Under the pieces are notes generated by a model, which had not been told where the DNA came from, did no database searches, and saw only the letters and a list, made by a program, of their open reading frames with translations. Shown in pieces: positions 1 through 8,887 of a DNA stretch of 64,000 nt (the stretch's first letter is position 1; each line of letters starts with the position of its first letter). The DNA comes from Nocardioides marinus (GTDB taxonomy: Bacteria; Pseudomonadota; Alphaproteobacteria; Rhodobacterales; Rhodobacteraceae). Where the stretch lies: NCBI GenBank assembly GCA_019801415.1, contig JAHVJD010000011.1, positions 1 through 64,000 of the forward strand. Reading direction: 5' to 3'. The position numbers were made by a program, and so were the translations under genes.

Positions 1-63
1 AAGCACATCAACCTGCCGCAGCTTCTGAACTATTTCCTCAGGCTTGTGTCGCTTGTTCGCCAT
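1..63 (-). mobile_element. IS3-family transposase OrfA, N-terminal end of an insertion sequence
   Basis: Read leftward from 63, the 21 visible codons begin MANKRHKPEEIVQKLRQ, the usual opening of OrfA in one group of IS3-family transposases (the DNA-binding helix-turn-helix protein made with OrfB by frameshifting). The rest of the element lies left of the window. The IS terminus should be at about 90-110, where the reading frame turns into polymerase; I could not fix the inverted repeat or the target duplication. Confidence 0.75.
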
Positions 64-106
64 TCTCAGTCCTCCGTTTCCTAAACATAACGGTGGGCCA
101 ATTCAG

Positions 107-1486
107 ATGGGGCAATCCAGGACGGAGGAATACGCCCCTGCGAAACGGCCGTTCATCGGTTTTGCCAGCAACTGCATCAACGAGCGGCTGAAGCATCCCA
201 AGAAATCCTTGGATAATCTGTTCTGGAAGGAGCTTGTCAATTCGACCTACGGCAAGACCGCCCAGGGCCTGCGGGAGCGCCGCATATACGATTTGCGGGA
301 TGCCGAGACGAAACCGTTGGAGCCAAGCAAGATCACCAACCCGGTCTTTGCTGCATTCATCACAGCCTTTTGCAGGGGCGTCTTGGGGGAAATCATGAAT
401 GCCCTGCCGCCGGAGGTGCAGATCTTCAGTGTCACAACCGACGGCTTTCTGACAACGGCCACAGACAAGCAAATGCGGGCGGCTGCATTCGGGTCTCTTG
501 GGCGCAGGTATCTGGATGCACGCCGTATGCTCGCCGGGGAATGGGGCATCTACGAGATCAAGCACATCATCCGTCAGCCCGTAGGGTGGCGGACACGGGG
601 CCAAGCAACATTGCAGCCTTCGGTTCCCTCCGATTGGGACGGCACTGGAATGGCGCCAAAAGATGACGAGCGCGTTGTGCTGGCCAAGGGTGGCATTAAG
701 CTCGACGGCCTCTTGTCCAAGGCTGAACAGAACGCCAAGATCACCAGTCTGTTTTTAGAGCGCAAACCCACGGACAAGCTGCTGGTCACTATGGGGGCAG
801 GCATACGGGAGATGTATGAACAGGGCATGGATTTCGTTGACAAGACGATGGACCGGCGGCTGTCCATGGAGTTCGACTGGAAACGGCGGCCTGCCCAGGC
901 GGGTGACGTGTCAGCGTCCTACGGCAACGGCAAAACCTGCAAGCATCTGGCGTTCTCGACCGGTCCCTGGGACACCGTGGAGCAGTTCAACACCGTCCGC
1001 GCGATCTGGTCCCAGTACAACAAGGAAGCTCCGCATTGCTTGAAGACCTTACAGGACTACCAAGCCTTCGCTGCCTATTTCGAAGGCAAGCTAGCCGCGC
1101 AGGGGGAGGCTGGAAGATACTTGGCTAAGGCGGGCGGCCCGCTGAAGCGGCTCCGCCGGGATTTGGCGATTGCCCACAAACTGCGGAAGGCTGGCACACA
1201 TGAACTGAAACCGAAGGCCTTCGGGCGGGAGCATCTGGCCAAAGGTTCAAAGCTGAAGGTGAAGGAGCTTGCCGAGTTCCTTGCGGTCGAGCTGGATGTG
1301 CCGTGCACAAAGACCGATCTGGATAATGCCCGCAAGAAGACGGTGTTCACACCGCATCAGGTGCCACGTACTACCGAAACGGTTTCGGTGCTTGAGGCCG
1401 CGCGGCGAGAGCTGTTTCCGCTGCTGGAGATTGAGCAGTTCCTAACGCCGGAGGCCGCGTTCAGCCTGGATGTGGAAAAACGCTGA
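107..1486 (+). pseudogene. Family B DNA polymerase, C-terminal part, cut by the IS element (piPolB-like)
   Basis: The frame holds two diagnostic family B polymerase motifs. Motif B, KELVNSTYG (KxxxNSxYG), is encoded at about 227-253, and a motif C variant, TTDGF, at about 434-448, where most family B enzymes have DTD. About 345 residues follow motif C, room for a thumb and C-terminal extension. Motif A (DxxSLYP) and the exonuclease domain are missing because the IS replaces the 5' part; an upstream ATG at 44 belongs to IS-end sequence and is in frame only by chance. A TTDGF-like motif C and location on an integrated element fit the primer-independent polymerases of pipolins, which replicate or repair their element. 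A protein-primed polymerase of a phage or linear plasmid is the alternative. Without its N-terminal half it cannot be a working polymerase. Confidence 0.7.
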
Positions 1487-1658
1487 CATGACGCTGCATC
1501 GCAGTGCCCCAAGGAGGAACTGGGTTGCATCGTTCAGCGAATGACCCAGGGGCCCATCCGGTCAAATAATAGTAAAAGCACTATATGGGTGAGAGCGCCT
1601 GACAATCACCATTTTTGCCAGTTTCGCTGGGGCATCTTAGACCTTCGCAACTTCCCAT

Positions 1659-2840
1659 CTATACGCTAGGCTGCAATCCATCTGCGAGAGCGACACACCC
1701 AACCATTCGAAGACCACCCAAAAAATTCCGCCGAAAATTAGTTTTGCCCATGAGGTCCTGAACTTGCTGCCGCAAGTCGGCTCTTACCTTGTACAGCTTC
1801 ATTTGCACTTCCAAACGTTCCTCATAAAATTCTGCAAATGTGCGGGTGCTGTTTAAGCGGTAAATCGTTTCAGCGTCGGCCAGCTCTTCTTCGGACAACT
1901 CACTCACAATGTCATTGATGACCTGTTGCTCAATCTGGCGTTCGTGCTGCAGTTCACGGAAGCTCACTCTCGCCAAAAAGTCAGTGCCCAACGCGTCTGT
2001 ATTACGAGGTGGATGAAGGGTATCCCACTTGCCCAACAGAAATTCTGCTTTTTCATTTGTTAAGTGGATGGGTGTGCTGTTGATTCCGACGATCCCTGCC
2101 AACTCACGTGTCTCTTGAATTTTGTCTAGTGCGGCAGTGAAGTTCCGGTTGCTCAGTACATACCGCGCTCGAATGCGGTTCTTTGCCTCTTCGAAATCCG
2201 GAGAGCCCCATTCACTACGCTGTGGCAGGTTGCGAGCTATCTCAAGCAAATCTTGCCGTGAGCAATGTGCAGTCCTAGTTCCTGTTTTCCATTCATCACA
2301 CAGAGAATAGGCACGGTTCTTAAGTTCTCCAAGTATCGTCGACAGGCTGTCGAGGCTTTTATAGATGACCAGAATGTTGGCTAAAGCCTTTTTGTCCATG
2401 CTTTGCTTGCCGTCGCGGTTGGTGTGATAGCGCAATTCCTGACCATCGCTATCGACCTGGGTTAGGCTATCAATGTACGGCCTAAGACGTGTAAGCTGTG
2501 TTCGGAAGCTTTCGTCAGGTATTTGCTTTTCTTCGAGAAAGGACGCATGAGAAGCAATATCATGGTTAGCTTTGTGACCTTCGGTCAAGACGCCGCGATT
2601 CACAAATTCCCTGATGACAAGCTTCAGTGTTAGCTCAATTGCATGGCGTGCGTTGTACAGTATTGGTAGGACGAGTGTGTCGCGCTTTTCATACAGGCTC
2701 TTGTCGATTACGGCTGCGGCGAGCTCCATCGCCGCTTCGATGTATCCGTCTGCATAGTTCTCTTCGTCACCTTGCTTGCCGATGCAAGCGTTCCAATCGC
2801 TATCTTCCGTCAGTGCGAAGAATGGGTCAGTGGTGGTCAT
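1659..2840 (-). CDS. Hypothetical protein with a possible HEPN-like N-terminal helical domain
   Basis: This 393-residue soluble protein has no signal peptide or membrane segment. The ATG at 2840 was chosen because GAGG lies just upstream; an in-frame ATG at 2903 would add 21 residues. Near residue 63 it has a helix reading NARHAIELTLK, then a histidine-rich stretch (HDIASH, about 93-98) and LRYH at about 136-139. This layout recalls HEPN-type proteins, in which an Rx4-6H pair forms an RNase site, but I see no clean motif. The C-terminal half is charged and helical. It lies on the island between a polymerase remnant and a serine recombinase and may belong to the element's defence cargo. Function is unassigned. 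Confidence 0.6.
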   Translation of the reverse strand: MTTTDPFFALTEDSDWNACIGKQGDEENYADGYIEAAMELAAAVIDKSLYEKRDTLVLPILYNARHAIELTLKLVIREFVNRGVLTEGHKANHDIASHASFLEEKQIPDESFRTQLTRLRPYIDSLTQVDSDGQELRYHTNRDGKQSMDKKALANILVIYKSLDSLSTILGELKNRAYSLCDEWKTGTRTAHCSRQDLLEIARNLPQRSEWGSPDFEEAKNRIRARYVLSNRNFTAALDKIQETRELAGIVGINSTPIHLTNEKAEFLLGKWDTLHPPRNTDALGTDFLARVSFRELQHERQIEQQVINDIVSELSEEELADAETIYRLNSTRTFAEFYEERLEVQMKLYKVRADLRQQVQDLMGKTNFRRNFLGGLRMVGCVALADGLQPSV

Positions 2841-2927
2841 ACTGGGTGGCCTCGAAGGGGAACTCTTCTTCAACCTTAAGAAGCAATTTCGGTTTGCTGG
2901 CAAGTGTACGACGTGACTGTTGTACTC

Positions 2928-3581
2928 TTAGGTGTTCTCAGATTTCCCGGACGCGCAGCAGATGACGTAGTTCCTGACGGTTTGTGGATACCACTTCCCG
3001 CCCTTTGGGGTCTTCACGCCACGGTCGTTCAGCAGCCTTGCAGCCCCGGAAAATGATCCTGCGTCGGCAATCGCTCTCTCGAACTCGGGGCGTATCGTCT
3101 CGAAGAATTCCCGCTTCTCTAGCCGCCGTCGGGCTGCCAAGGCTTGGGCGTTCCGGCCAAGCACGGTTCCCCGCTTCTTGGCGGCTCTGAGCGCGGCTCT
3201 GGTGCGTTCTGAAATCTGGCGGCGCTCCTCCTCAGCGAAACAGGCCAGCAGGTGCAGAAAGAAGGTCGAAACGTTCGGGTGTTCGCAGACGGTCAGCTCA
3301 ATGCCCTGGTCGATGATCCCTGATATGAACGACACCTTCCGGGAGAACCTGTCCAGCTTCGGGATCAGCAGCTTGGACCGGGTTTTCTTGACGAGGTTGA
3401 TCGCGTTCCACAGTTCCGCCCGGTCGTCCCGTTTGCCGGATTGGATTTCGGTGAACTCGGCAATCACGTTGTCGGCGGGCTGAAGAAACTGCTCGACCAT
3501 CGCCCGCTGCGCTTCCAGCCCCAGGCCAGACCGCCCCTGCCGTTCCGTCGAAACCCGATAGTAGACAACATATTCCGCCAT
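2928..3581 (-). CDS. Serine recombinase (resolvase/invertase family)
   Basis: The 217-residue protein opens with the resolvase catalytic signature YYRVSTERQG, with the nucleophile at Ser11. It also has the arginine-bearing KLDRFSR segment at about 75-81 and the EEERRQISERTRAAL helix that leads from catalytic to DNA-binding domain. The C-terminal about 50 residues (GSFSGAARLLNDRG) form a small helix-turn-helix. Enzymes of this size resolve or invert DNA between short sites through a Ser-DNA intermediate; they are smaller than the large serine integrases. It probably resolves dimers or rearranges the island, while tRNA integration itself is more typical of a tyrosine integrase. The 5' end is about 270 bases from the divergent SIR2 gene. 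Confidence 0.9.
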   Translation of the reverse strand: MAEYVVYYRVSTERQGRSGLGLEAQRAMVEQFLQPADNVIAEFTEIQSGKRDDRAELWNAINLVKKTRSKLLIPKLDRFSRKVSFISGIIDQGIELTVCEHPNVSTFFLHLLACFAEEERRQISERTRAALRAAKKRGTVLGRNAQALAARRRLEKREFFETIRPEFERAIADAGSFSGAARLLNDRGVKTPKGGKWYPQTVRNYVICCASGKSENT

Positions 3582-3847
3582 TTCGCTCCCTCCGTAGCCG
3601 ACAAACGTTGGTTTGTCGTAGACGGCGTCCGGCAGGTTGGCGAAGATCTCAACGGGACGATGAGGTTTTTAATTTCGGGACTGAGCGCGACAAAGCTCCA
3701 GACCTCACAGCAAGCGTGACCGATCAGAACCTTTCGAGGGGGCTTCTTACGTTAACTTTTTTCATGCTCGTTTTAAGTATTTATCCGCCTTTTCAACCGC
3801 TTACGGATGTGCTCTACTGCGGGAAAATCACAACGAAAGGTCCCCCT

Positions 3848-5149
3848 ATGAGCGAGTATTTCGAAATCGCTTACGCTGCTGCTTCGAAGCGATTGTGTCT
3901 TTTTACGGGAACCGGGTTTTCGATGGCGCTAACCGAAAACGAGATGCCTGGCTGGCAAGAGCTGCTTGAAGAAGTCTGCGACAAACACTTCAAAGACAGT
4001 GAAATTAAAGACACGCTTTTTCCTGATGAAGAGAACAACCCCCTTCAATTGGAAGAGGCCGCTGAGGTGATTGGCCTTGAGCTTGAAAGAAATGAAAAAA
4101 ACATACACGAAGAAATATCAAAGATTGTCGGTGACGTGAAGGTCGCCGGCAGCATTGAGAATGTGTCAGAGTTTTTTAAAAAGCGCTCTTTTCGTGTTGT
4201 CACCACTAACTACGATAAAATCTCCGAAGAGCTTTCTGGGTCGGACTGTCAATCATTAAGCCCCGGGCTTCCAGTTCCGAGATCTAACAGTCGGGTCAAA
4301 GTTTTCCACGTTCACGGCTCCATTGATTATCCATCTCGTATGGTGGTAACATCAAGCGACTATTTTGAATTTATGGGCGGTGACTCTTATTTCTCTCAGA
4401 AGCTAAGTACTATTCTCCATGAAAACACTGTGGTGATCCTTGGTTACTCCCTGGGTGATACAAACCTGAAAACGATATTGAACAACTATAGTGGCTTTAT
4501 GAAGAGCCACAATGTTAGCAGCAGTATTTTCTTTGTTTCCAGGAAGGCTGTTCCTCAGCCAATTGCCGACTATTATGCTGCTTGCTACGGCATACGGGTT
4601 ATTGGAAAAACTGAAGTTGATGAGTTCTTTCGAAAGGTGGAGAATAAGTACGCATCTGCTGAGAAAGTCATCGACAGGTCGATTAAGGGCATTAAGAAGG
4701 TTCTTCATGAGGGCGCCACCTTCAAGGACACATTTTTGCAGCAGGATTATTCATTTTACCAAGTCATATCCGCAATTGGCGCCATAGGAGAAAGCTTGGA
4801 GAGTGGACCGGTCGTCGAAATGTTTGGACATATTATCGACACGAAGAAAAAGCTATGCAAGGCGGATGGGGCTTGGGAGCAGTATGTTCAACTTGCTTCC
4901 TGGCTTACTCATTTGGGATCTCTCATCGAAATTAAAGGCAGGTCAATCGAGGACAACTACCTCAGCGCAGTCAAGTTTTCGATGGAAACAATGACCAGCA
5001 CTCGGCTTCTCGGGTATTCTTGGCATGCTTATTCTAAATGGGATAGGCGTTGGAGGAACATCACCGGCAAAAACCGTGCAATGATCAAAGGTCACATTGA
5101 AGCTATATCAAAAGATCCTGACGCTTTGAAAATCGTATCCAGGGGTTAA
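3848..5149 (+). CDS. SIR2-domain protein, candidate anti-phage NADase
   Basis: The 433-residue protein has an N-terminal SIR2-like Rossmann domain. FTGTGFS at 19-25 is the NAD-binding GAGxS-type loop, TTNYD at 119-123 carries the catalytic Asn, HVHGSID at 154-160 has the catalytic His, and GYSLGD at 199-204 closes the fold. No zinc-binding cysteine quartet of protein deacetylases is visible, which matches the SIR2 domains of bacterial defence systems that destroy NAD on infection. The C-terminal about 170 residues are helical and unrecognised and may be the sensor. The ATG at 3848 has AAAGG upstream. The gene is AT-rich for this genome and rich in lysine, a sign of transfer. Defence function is inferred from family and location. 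Confidence 0.8.
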   Translation: MSEYFEIAYAAASKRLCLFTGTGFSMALTENEMPGWQELLEEVCDKHFKDSEIKDTLFPDEENNPLQLEEAAEVIGLELERNEKNIHEEISKIVGDVKVAGSIENVSEFFKKRSFRVVTTNYDKISEELSGSDCQSLSPGLPVPRSNSRVKVFHVHGSIDYPSRMVVTSSDYFEFMGGDSYFSQKLSTILHENTVVILGYSLGDTNLKTILNNYSGFMKSHNVSSSIFFVSRKAVPQPIADYYAACYGIRVIGKTEVDEFFRKVENKYASAEKVIDRSIKGIKKVLHEGATFKDTFLQQDYSFYQVISAIGAIGESLESGPVVEMFGHIIDTKKKLCKADGAWEQYVQLASWLTHLGSLIEIKGRSIEDNYLSAVKFSMETMTSTRLLGYSWHAYSKWDRRWRNITGKNRAMIKGHIEAISKDPDALKIVSRG

Positions 5150-5235
5150 GCAGGCCTTCGAAATAAATCACTAGCTACAATTGCTTTGGTGATCCGCTCT
5201 GCCACTAGAATGGTTTTTGGGGTTGGTGATCATCT

Positions 5236-5347
5236 TTAGGAGGCAGGGTTCGGAGCGATGGTCGCCACCGGAAATAGGTCAAAGTCACTCCGGAAGACCT
5301 TATACAGCAAGATCTGGTTCTGGTCGAGTATGTCCGTCCCGGCCTAG
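5236..5347 (-). pseudogene. Decayed 3' fragment of a second copy of the lipoprotein gene at 6357-6728
   Basis: Translated leftward, the fragment reads DILDQNQILLYKVFRSDFD and ends ATIAPNPAS before a stop at 5236-5238. The C-terminus of the intact gene at 6357-6728 reads DILGQDQCLMYKVFWSDFD and ends GTIAPNPIS. Similarity runs back to about 5347, where a TAG replaces the parental Glu codon. No 5' part is present. This is the only coding trace in the 300-base gap 5150-5449. Confidence 0.8.
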
Positions 5348-5449
5348 TCTTTTCAGACTGTATTGCCTCCAGCCGTCTTTGAGCTAGTAGATTTCAGCTA
5401 TCAAAAAAATTGGGATTCGTCAGAGTCTCATAAGGTGAAGTGAAAACTA

Positions 5450-6226
5450 ATGAATTTCAATGAGACAGGGGTAAGTTTAGCTCCGGATGAACTTGCCTTT
5501 TACTTTGCTTGTGTCGATGGCGTTGAAGCCAGCGCGCTAGGCTCATTTCTGAGTCGGGCGTCGACAGTTGCAAAGAGAAAGGGCGCGGATCTTCATATTA
5601 CTGCTACTCACAATGGTAGCCTTGTAGTTGTTGCGCGAGCTGCAAAGAGGGGCGGCAGTACCGTTGGAAAGGAGTTCGCCTCGAGTCCAATGCAAACTGC
5701 AGCTGCAACTACAGTCGTCGTTGGAATTGTTGTTGCTGGCATCAACAACGCTGTAAGCTCAGACAACAAGGAGATTTCCCCCCTTGCGAAAGCTTGTATT
5801 GCGCTAATTGAAGAGCACGAGATTGAGAAAATTCAGCTGGTTACGGCTGAAACCACTACTCTCTTAATGGACAAAGAAAAGGCTTCCCTTATTGCTCCCA
5901 ATTCAAGGAGTTCCATGTTCGAAATCGCTGACGAGCTTCCTAGGACGGTCCTTTTCCCTACCGCAACGGATGTTGATCTTAAGCTCCGAACCCTATTTCA
6001 GAAGGGTCTCAGCGGCGACCTCACTGGTATAGCGATATATGCAGGCCCTGATCTGCACTTTAGGCCTGATGGCCACAGATATTTGGTACCGGTGGAGTAC
6101 AGCTCTAACTATGACGGTGTTAAGTTGTCTCCCAGCAAACACTATCGGGTGCGTGGCGCTATCAAGTTTCACGATGGGGTACCTGAGCGAATTGAAGTTG
6201 AGGCTGCTGAACCTGAAGGACGTTAG
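5450..6226 (+). CDS. Hypothetical protein with one hydrophobic segment, downstream of the SIR2 gene
   Basis: I do not recognise this 258-residue protein. A hydrophobic stretch at about 83-103 (AAATTVVVGIVVAGINNAV) could be one membrane helix between an N-terminal domain of about 80 residues and a C-terminal domain of about 150. The end is acidic (EVEAAEPEGR). GGTGAAG lies ahead of the ATG. It is co-directional with the SIR2 gene but 300 bases away, with a pseudogene fragment between, so shared transcription is uncertain. Low GC marks it as accessory. It could be a membrane partner of the SIR2 protein or an unrelated cargo gene. Confidence 0.6.
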   Translation: MNFNETGVSLAPDELAFYFACVDGVEASALGSFLSRASTVAKRKGADLHITATHNGSLVVVARAAKRGGSTVGKEFASSPMQTAAATTVVVGIVVAGINNAVSSDNKEISPLAKACIALIEEHEIEKIQLVTAETTTLLMDKEKASLIAPNSRSSMFEIADELPRTVLFPTATDVDLKLRTLFQKGLSGDLTGIAIYAGPDLHFRPDGHRYLVPVEYSSNYDGVKLSPSKHYRVRGAIKFHDGVPERIEVEAAEPEGR

Positions 6227-6331
6227 AGCCGGTTGGTGAACTGGACCAATGGCTCAATTGTAGGTGCATTGATGAGATTTCCTCATCCTGTCTGCGAACC
6301 GGACACCCTCAAGATTTGATCTTGAGAGTTT

Positions 6332-6351
6332 GGCTGCCAGTTTTGGCAGCC
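6332..6351. terminator. Hairpin terminator between convergent genes
   Basis: GGCTGCCA and TGGCAGCC pair perfectly around a four-base loop. The hairpin is placed to end the rightward gene at 5450-6226 and the leftward lipoprotein gene. The T-tract is weak in both directions. Confidence 0.6.
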
Positions 6352-6356
6352 GTTCC

Positions 6357-6728
6357 TTAAGAAATAGGGTTCGGAGCGATGGTACCCTCCGGAAACAGGT
6401 CAAAGTCGCTCCAGAAGACCTTATACATGAGGCACTGGTCCTGGCCGAGTATGTCCTTGCCAGCTTCGATGCACTCAGCTCGTACGCGCTCACCGGTCTC
6501 AAAGCGGAACCCAATATCGCCTAGATTGTCGTCAAACTGGTACTGCGCTTTGCCGAAGTAGTTGACGTCATCGATCACCAGAAGGTCGGGTAGCATTTCG
6601 CCGCCCGGGTAAAACCATACCATCAACGCCTCTCCATCAGCGTTTCTGATAGGGACCGATGCCGGGATACATGCCTGTGTCGTCAGGAGCGTTGCTGTTG
6701 CCGCGGCGAGTTTGAAAAACCTTGTCAT
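6357..6728 (-). CDS. Small lipoprotein of unknown function
   Basis: The 123-residue precursor starts MTRFFKLAAATATLLTTQAC: a charged n-region, a hydrophobic core and a lipobox ending at Cys20, so it should be lipidated and anchored facing the periplasm. The mature part is acidic, with two further cysteines in the second half (RAECIEAG and DQCLMY) that could form a disulfide. It lies 42 bases downstream of the GYF_2-domain membrane protein in the same direction, so the two probably share a transcript. A degraded copy of its 3' end lies at 5236-5347. I see no known domain. Confidence 0.7.
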   Translation of the reverse strand: MTRFFKLAAATATLLTTQACIPASVPIRNADGEALMVWFYPGGEMLPDLLVIDDVNYFGKAQYQFDDNLGDIGFRFETGERVRAECIEAGKDILGQDQCLMYKVFWSDFDLFPEGTIAPNPIS

Positions 6729-6770
6729 TGCTAGATGCTTTCCTGGTTTGAAATCTGGGAGGCCGGGTGC

Positions 6771-7604
6771 CTAGAAGCCATCGAAACGCACGTGGAAATA
6801 GTACTGACCGTCCTGCTCGGAGATCGTGAGAGCGATTGGTGTGTCGATGCCGCTGGTGTTGGTCACTACGGCCCGGCACTTTCGCTGTCTGGAAGCTTCC
6901 GAATATGAAACCTGCTCGACGTCAGTGATGCTGACCGCCTTCGCCTTGCCGAAATTGATTGGGATATCAGGGTAGAGGTCCTCAACCATGTTCAAGGACG
7001 TTTTGCTGTCGCATTTCGGCAGGCCCGCCCCGGCATAGACACCTCCTGGCCATGCCGCTGTGATGAAGCCACCAAGCACCAAGGCAACAATCCAGGCGAC
7101 CAACGGCCCGCTGCCTAGACCTGTCCGCTTCGAACGCAAGTAGATGTATGCTGGGACGAGCAACAGAATCCAAAGCAGCAAGCCGTTCACGGCATCCCTG
7201 CGGCCACTCCGTTCAACAGCGTTCTGGTCGAGCAGCGCACAGATCGTGTTGGCAAAGAAGAACAGCAGGAACGACAGTCCAGGCAGGCCAGCCATGTTGA
7301 GGGATTCTGTGCCGTGCCTCAGCAATATGACCTCGGCAAATGACATCACCAATGGCACCGAGATCAGCATGTACAGCCAATGGTTCTGTATCTCGGTTGT
7401 CGGCACCAGAGGCGGTTCACTCGCCTCTCGCATTCCCGGAACCTCGGCAGCCCTCTTCCACTCGTCGGCAAAACCCTTGGTCCAGACAAGCGTTTTCTCT
7501 GTCAGCTCGCCGGTCTCGTATCGAGCCTTCAGATCAGGGAAAGTGACCGGCCCCAGACGCTCGCCGCCGATGATGTAAAACCATTCTGTATTCGCTTCAG
7601 TCAC
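6771..7604 (-). CDS. GYF_2-domain multi-pass membrane protein
   Basis: I place the start at the GTG at 7604 because GGAGG lies six bases upstream, giving 277 residues. Residues 5-60 form a GYF_2 domain (EWFYIIGGERLGPVTFPDL, then TLVWTKGF and DEWKRAAEV), a peptide-binding module found next to membrane segments in many bacterial proteins. About four hydrophobic segments follow (roughly 75-95, 105-130, 140-155, 165-185), then a C-terminal domain of about 85 residues with two cysteines (PKCDSKTS and RKCRAVV). Its job is unknown; the downstream lipoprotein may be its partner. Confidence 0.7.
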   Translation of the reverse strand: MTEANTEWFYIIGGERLGPVTFPDLKARYETGELTEKTLVWTKGFADEWKRAAEVPGMREASEPPLVPTTEIQNHWLYMLISVPLVMSFAEVILLRHGTESLNMAGLPGLSFLLFFFANTICALLDQNAVERSGRRDAVNGLLLWILLLVPAYIYLRSKRTGLGSGPLVAWIVALVLGGFITAAWPGGVYAGAGLPKCDSKTSLNMVEDLYPDIPINFGKAKAVSITDVEQVSYSEASRQRKCRAVVTNTSGIDTPIALTISEQDGQYYFHVRFDGF

Positions 7605-8475
7605 ACAGGACCTCCGTATTCGCTCGATTGCCAAAAATCAGCTTGCCAAATTGCAAATGCCTCCTTGGACAGCACTGCTCCTTGGCCCCAGAAGGCGATC
7701 CCTCGTGAGCGGCTGGAGGCCAACAGGTCAAAATGTGCTGTGGTCGGAAAAATTGGGACGGCTGCGCAGCACAGATCACTGTCACGCCGATCCGCATTGC
7801 AGCTCCGCGCGTCGTTCACCTGGTTCGGACTCGGTGTGCTTGGCTTCATGCGGCCCCGATCAGCGAGCGCCCTCGCGGTTGACTGGTGATCGGGGTGTTG
7901 GAAATCCGCTCTGACACGGACCCTGTGCCTTTAGCCGGAGCCTGTTGTATAACACAGGCACCCCGACCATAGGTCAAAGGTGTTCAGCCGAGTTTACGGC
8001 CTAGTCAGAGAAGGGGTTTCCACGCCCCAACATGGCCGCGTCTGCCATGTCGAGAGCAGTCGTAGCAGCTAACTTACTGGAGCAAAAGCCTTCTGTTTGG
8101 CCTTGAAGGAATGCTGGCGGCTATTGGTCAGCCCGGCGAATTGCCGACATTGGCTTCACATGCAACAATCGGCAGCTGAAATCCTCCACATCATTGCAAA
8201 CCGGATTGTGTGCTGCATGCGCTCGGGGTCAGGCGAAGCCCTGAGCAGACCTGTCACGGAGCTGTTCTTGCAGAGGGGGGGCGTATTCGACAGGCTGGCG
8301 GGCTTCGGACATACGCTGCACTTAGAATCAACGTTCGCCAACCACTTCCAACTGAAAAAGCGGGAGGTTGATGCACCGTTGGGGTCTAACACGGCGGCCC
8401 TGAGGCTGAACCGAGTTCGATCTGCCGGGAAGCCAGCCCTTTAACCCAAGAGGGGCAAAAAATTAACCTCGAAGG
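7605..8475. other. Long intergenic stretch without a supportable gene
   Basis: Open frames exist on both strands (for example 7601-7849 leftward and 8097-8444 rightward), but none has a convincing ribosome site or a recognisable product, and they overlap one another. Composition is close to that of the neighbouring genes, so the stretch may be the remains of decayed genes. Confidence 0.5.
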
Positions 8476-8507
8476 TTGACAGCCGGAGGAAGCTACCACA
8501 TATTGTG
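8476..8507 (+). promoter_or_regulatory. Promoter and possible autoregulatory operator of the XRE gene
   Basis: TTGACA at 8476-8481 is a perfect -35 element. With a 17-base spacer the -10 element is CATATT at 8499-8504. A short palindrome, CACA-TAT-TGTG at 8497-8507, overlaps the -10 and is a natural operator for the XRE repressor encoded 24 bases downstream. Repressor binding is inferred. Confidence 0.55.
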
Positions 8508-8530
8508 TTGTGACCCCAAGGAGACCCACC

Positions 8531-8887
8531 ATGACCACAGAAATCGGGAAGGAGCTGCGGAAACTGCGAATTGATGAGGATGAGCGACTGTTGGATATGG
8601 CCGCAAGGCTTGAGAAGTCCTCCGCGTTCATCTCCGCCGTGGAGCGGGGCACCAAGACCCCGCCCGAAGGCTTCGTTGAGCTTGTGATCAAGGCCTACAG
8701 GCTGGCAGAGGATGCCGCAGCATCCCTCCGCCGGGCCGCCGATAGATCACGCAAAAACTTCACTTTGGAGGCTGACAGCCTCCTTGCGAGGGACACCGCT
8801 GGACTGATGGCACGCCGGATAAATTCGCTGTCTGAGGAGGAGCTCAACAACATCTTCCAAATCCTCAGCAAGAAGGACGCGAAATGA
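8531..8887 (+). CDS. XRE-family helix-turn-helix regulator
   Basis: The 118-residue protein has a Cro/CI-type helix-turn-helix over about residues 5-60 (IGKELRKLRIDEDERLLDMAARL, then SSAFISAVERGTKTPP), followed by a helical tail. The ATG at 8531 follows AAGGAG. Its last codons overlap the start of the ImmA-type protease gene by four bases (ATGA), so the pair is co-translated. In integrative elements such a repressor/protease pair keeps the element silent until the protease cleaves the repressor after DNA damage; that role here is inferred. Confidence 0.85.
   Translation: MTTEIGKELRKLRIDEDERLLDMAARLEKSSAFISAVERGTKTPPEGFVELVIKAYRLAEDAAASLRRAADRSRKNFTLEADSLLARDTAGLMARRINSLSEEELNNIFQILSKKDAK

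Noticed and set aside
107-1486. Functional full-length DNA polymerase
   Set aside because: Motif A and the exonuclease domain are missing and the 5' part of the frame comes from the IS end.
8097-8444. Possible 115-residue gene in the long island gap
   Set aside because: No ribosome site, no recognisable motif, and an opposite-strand frame of similar quality overlaps it.
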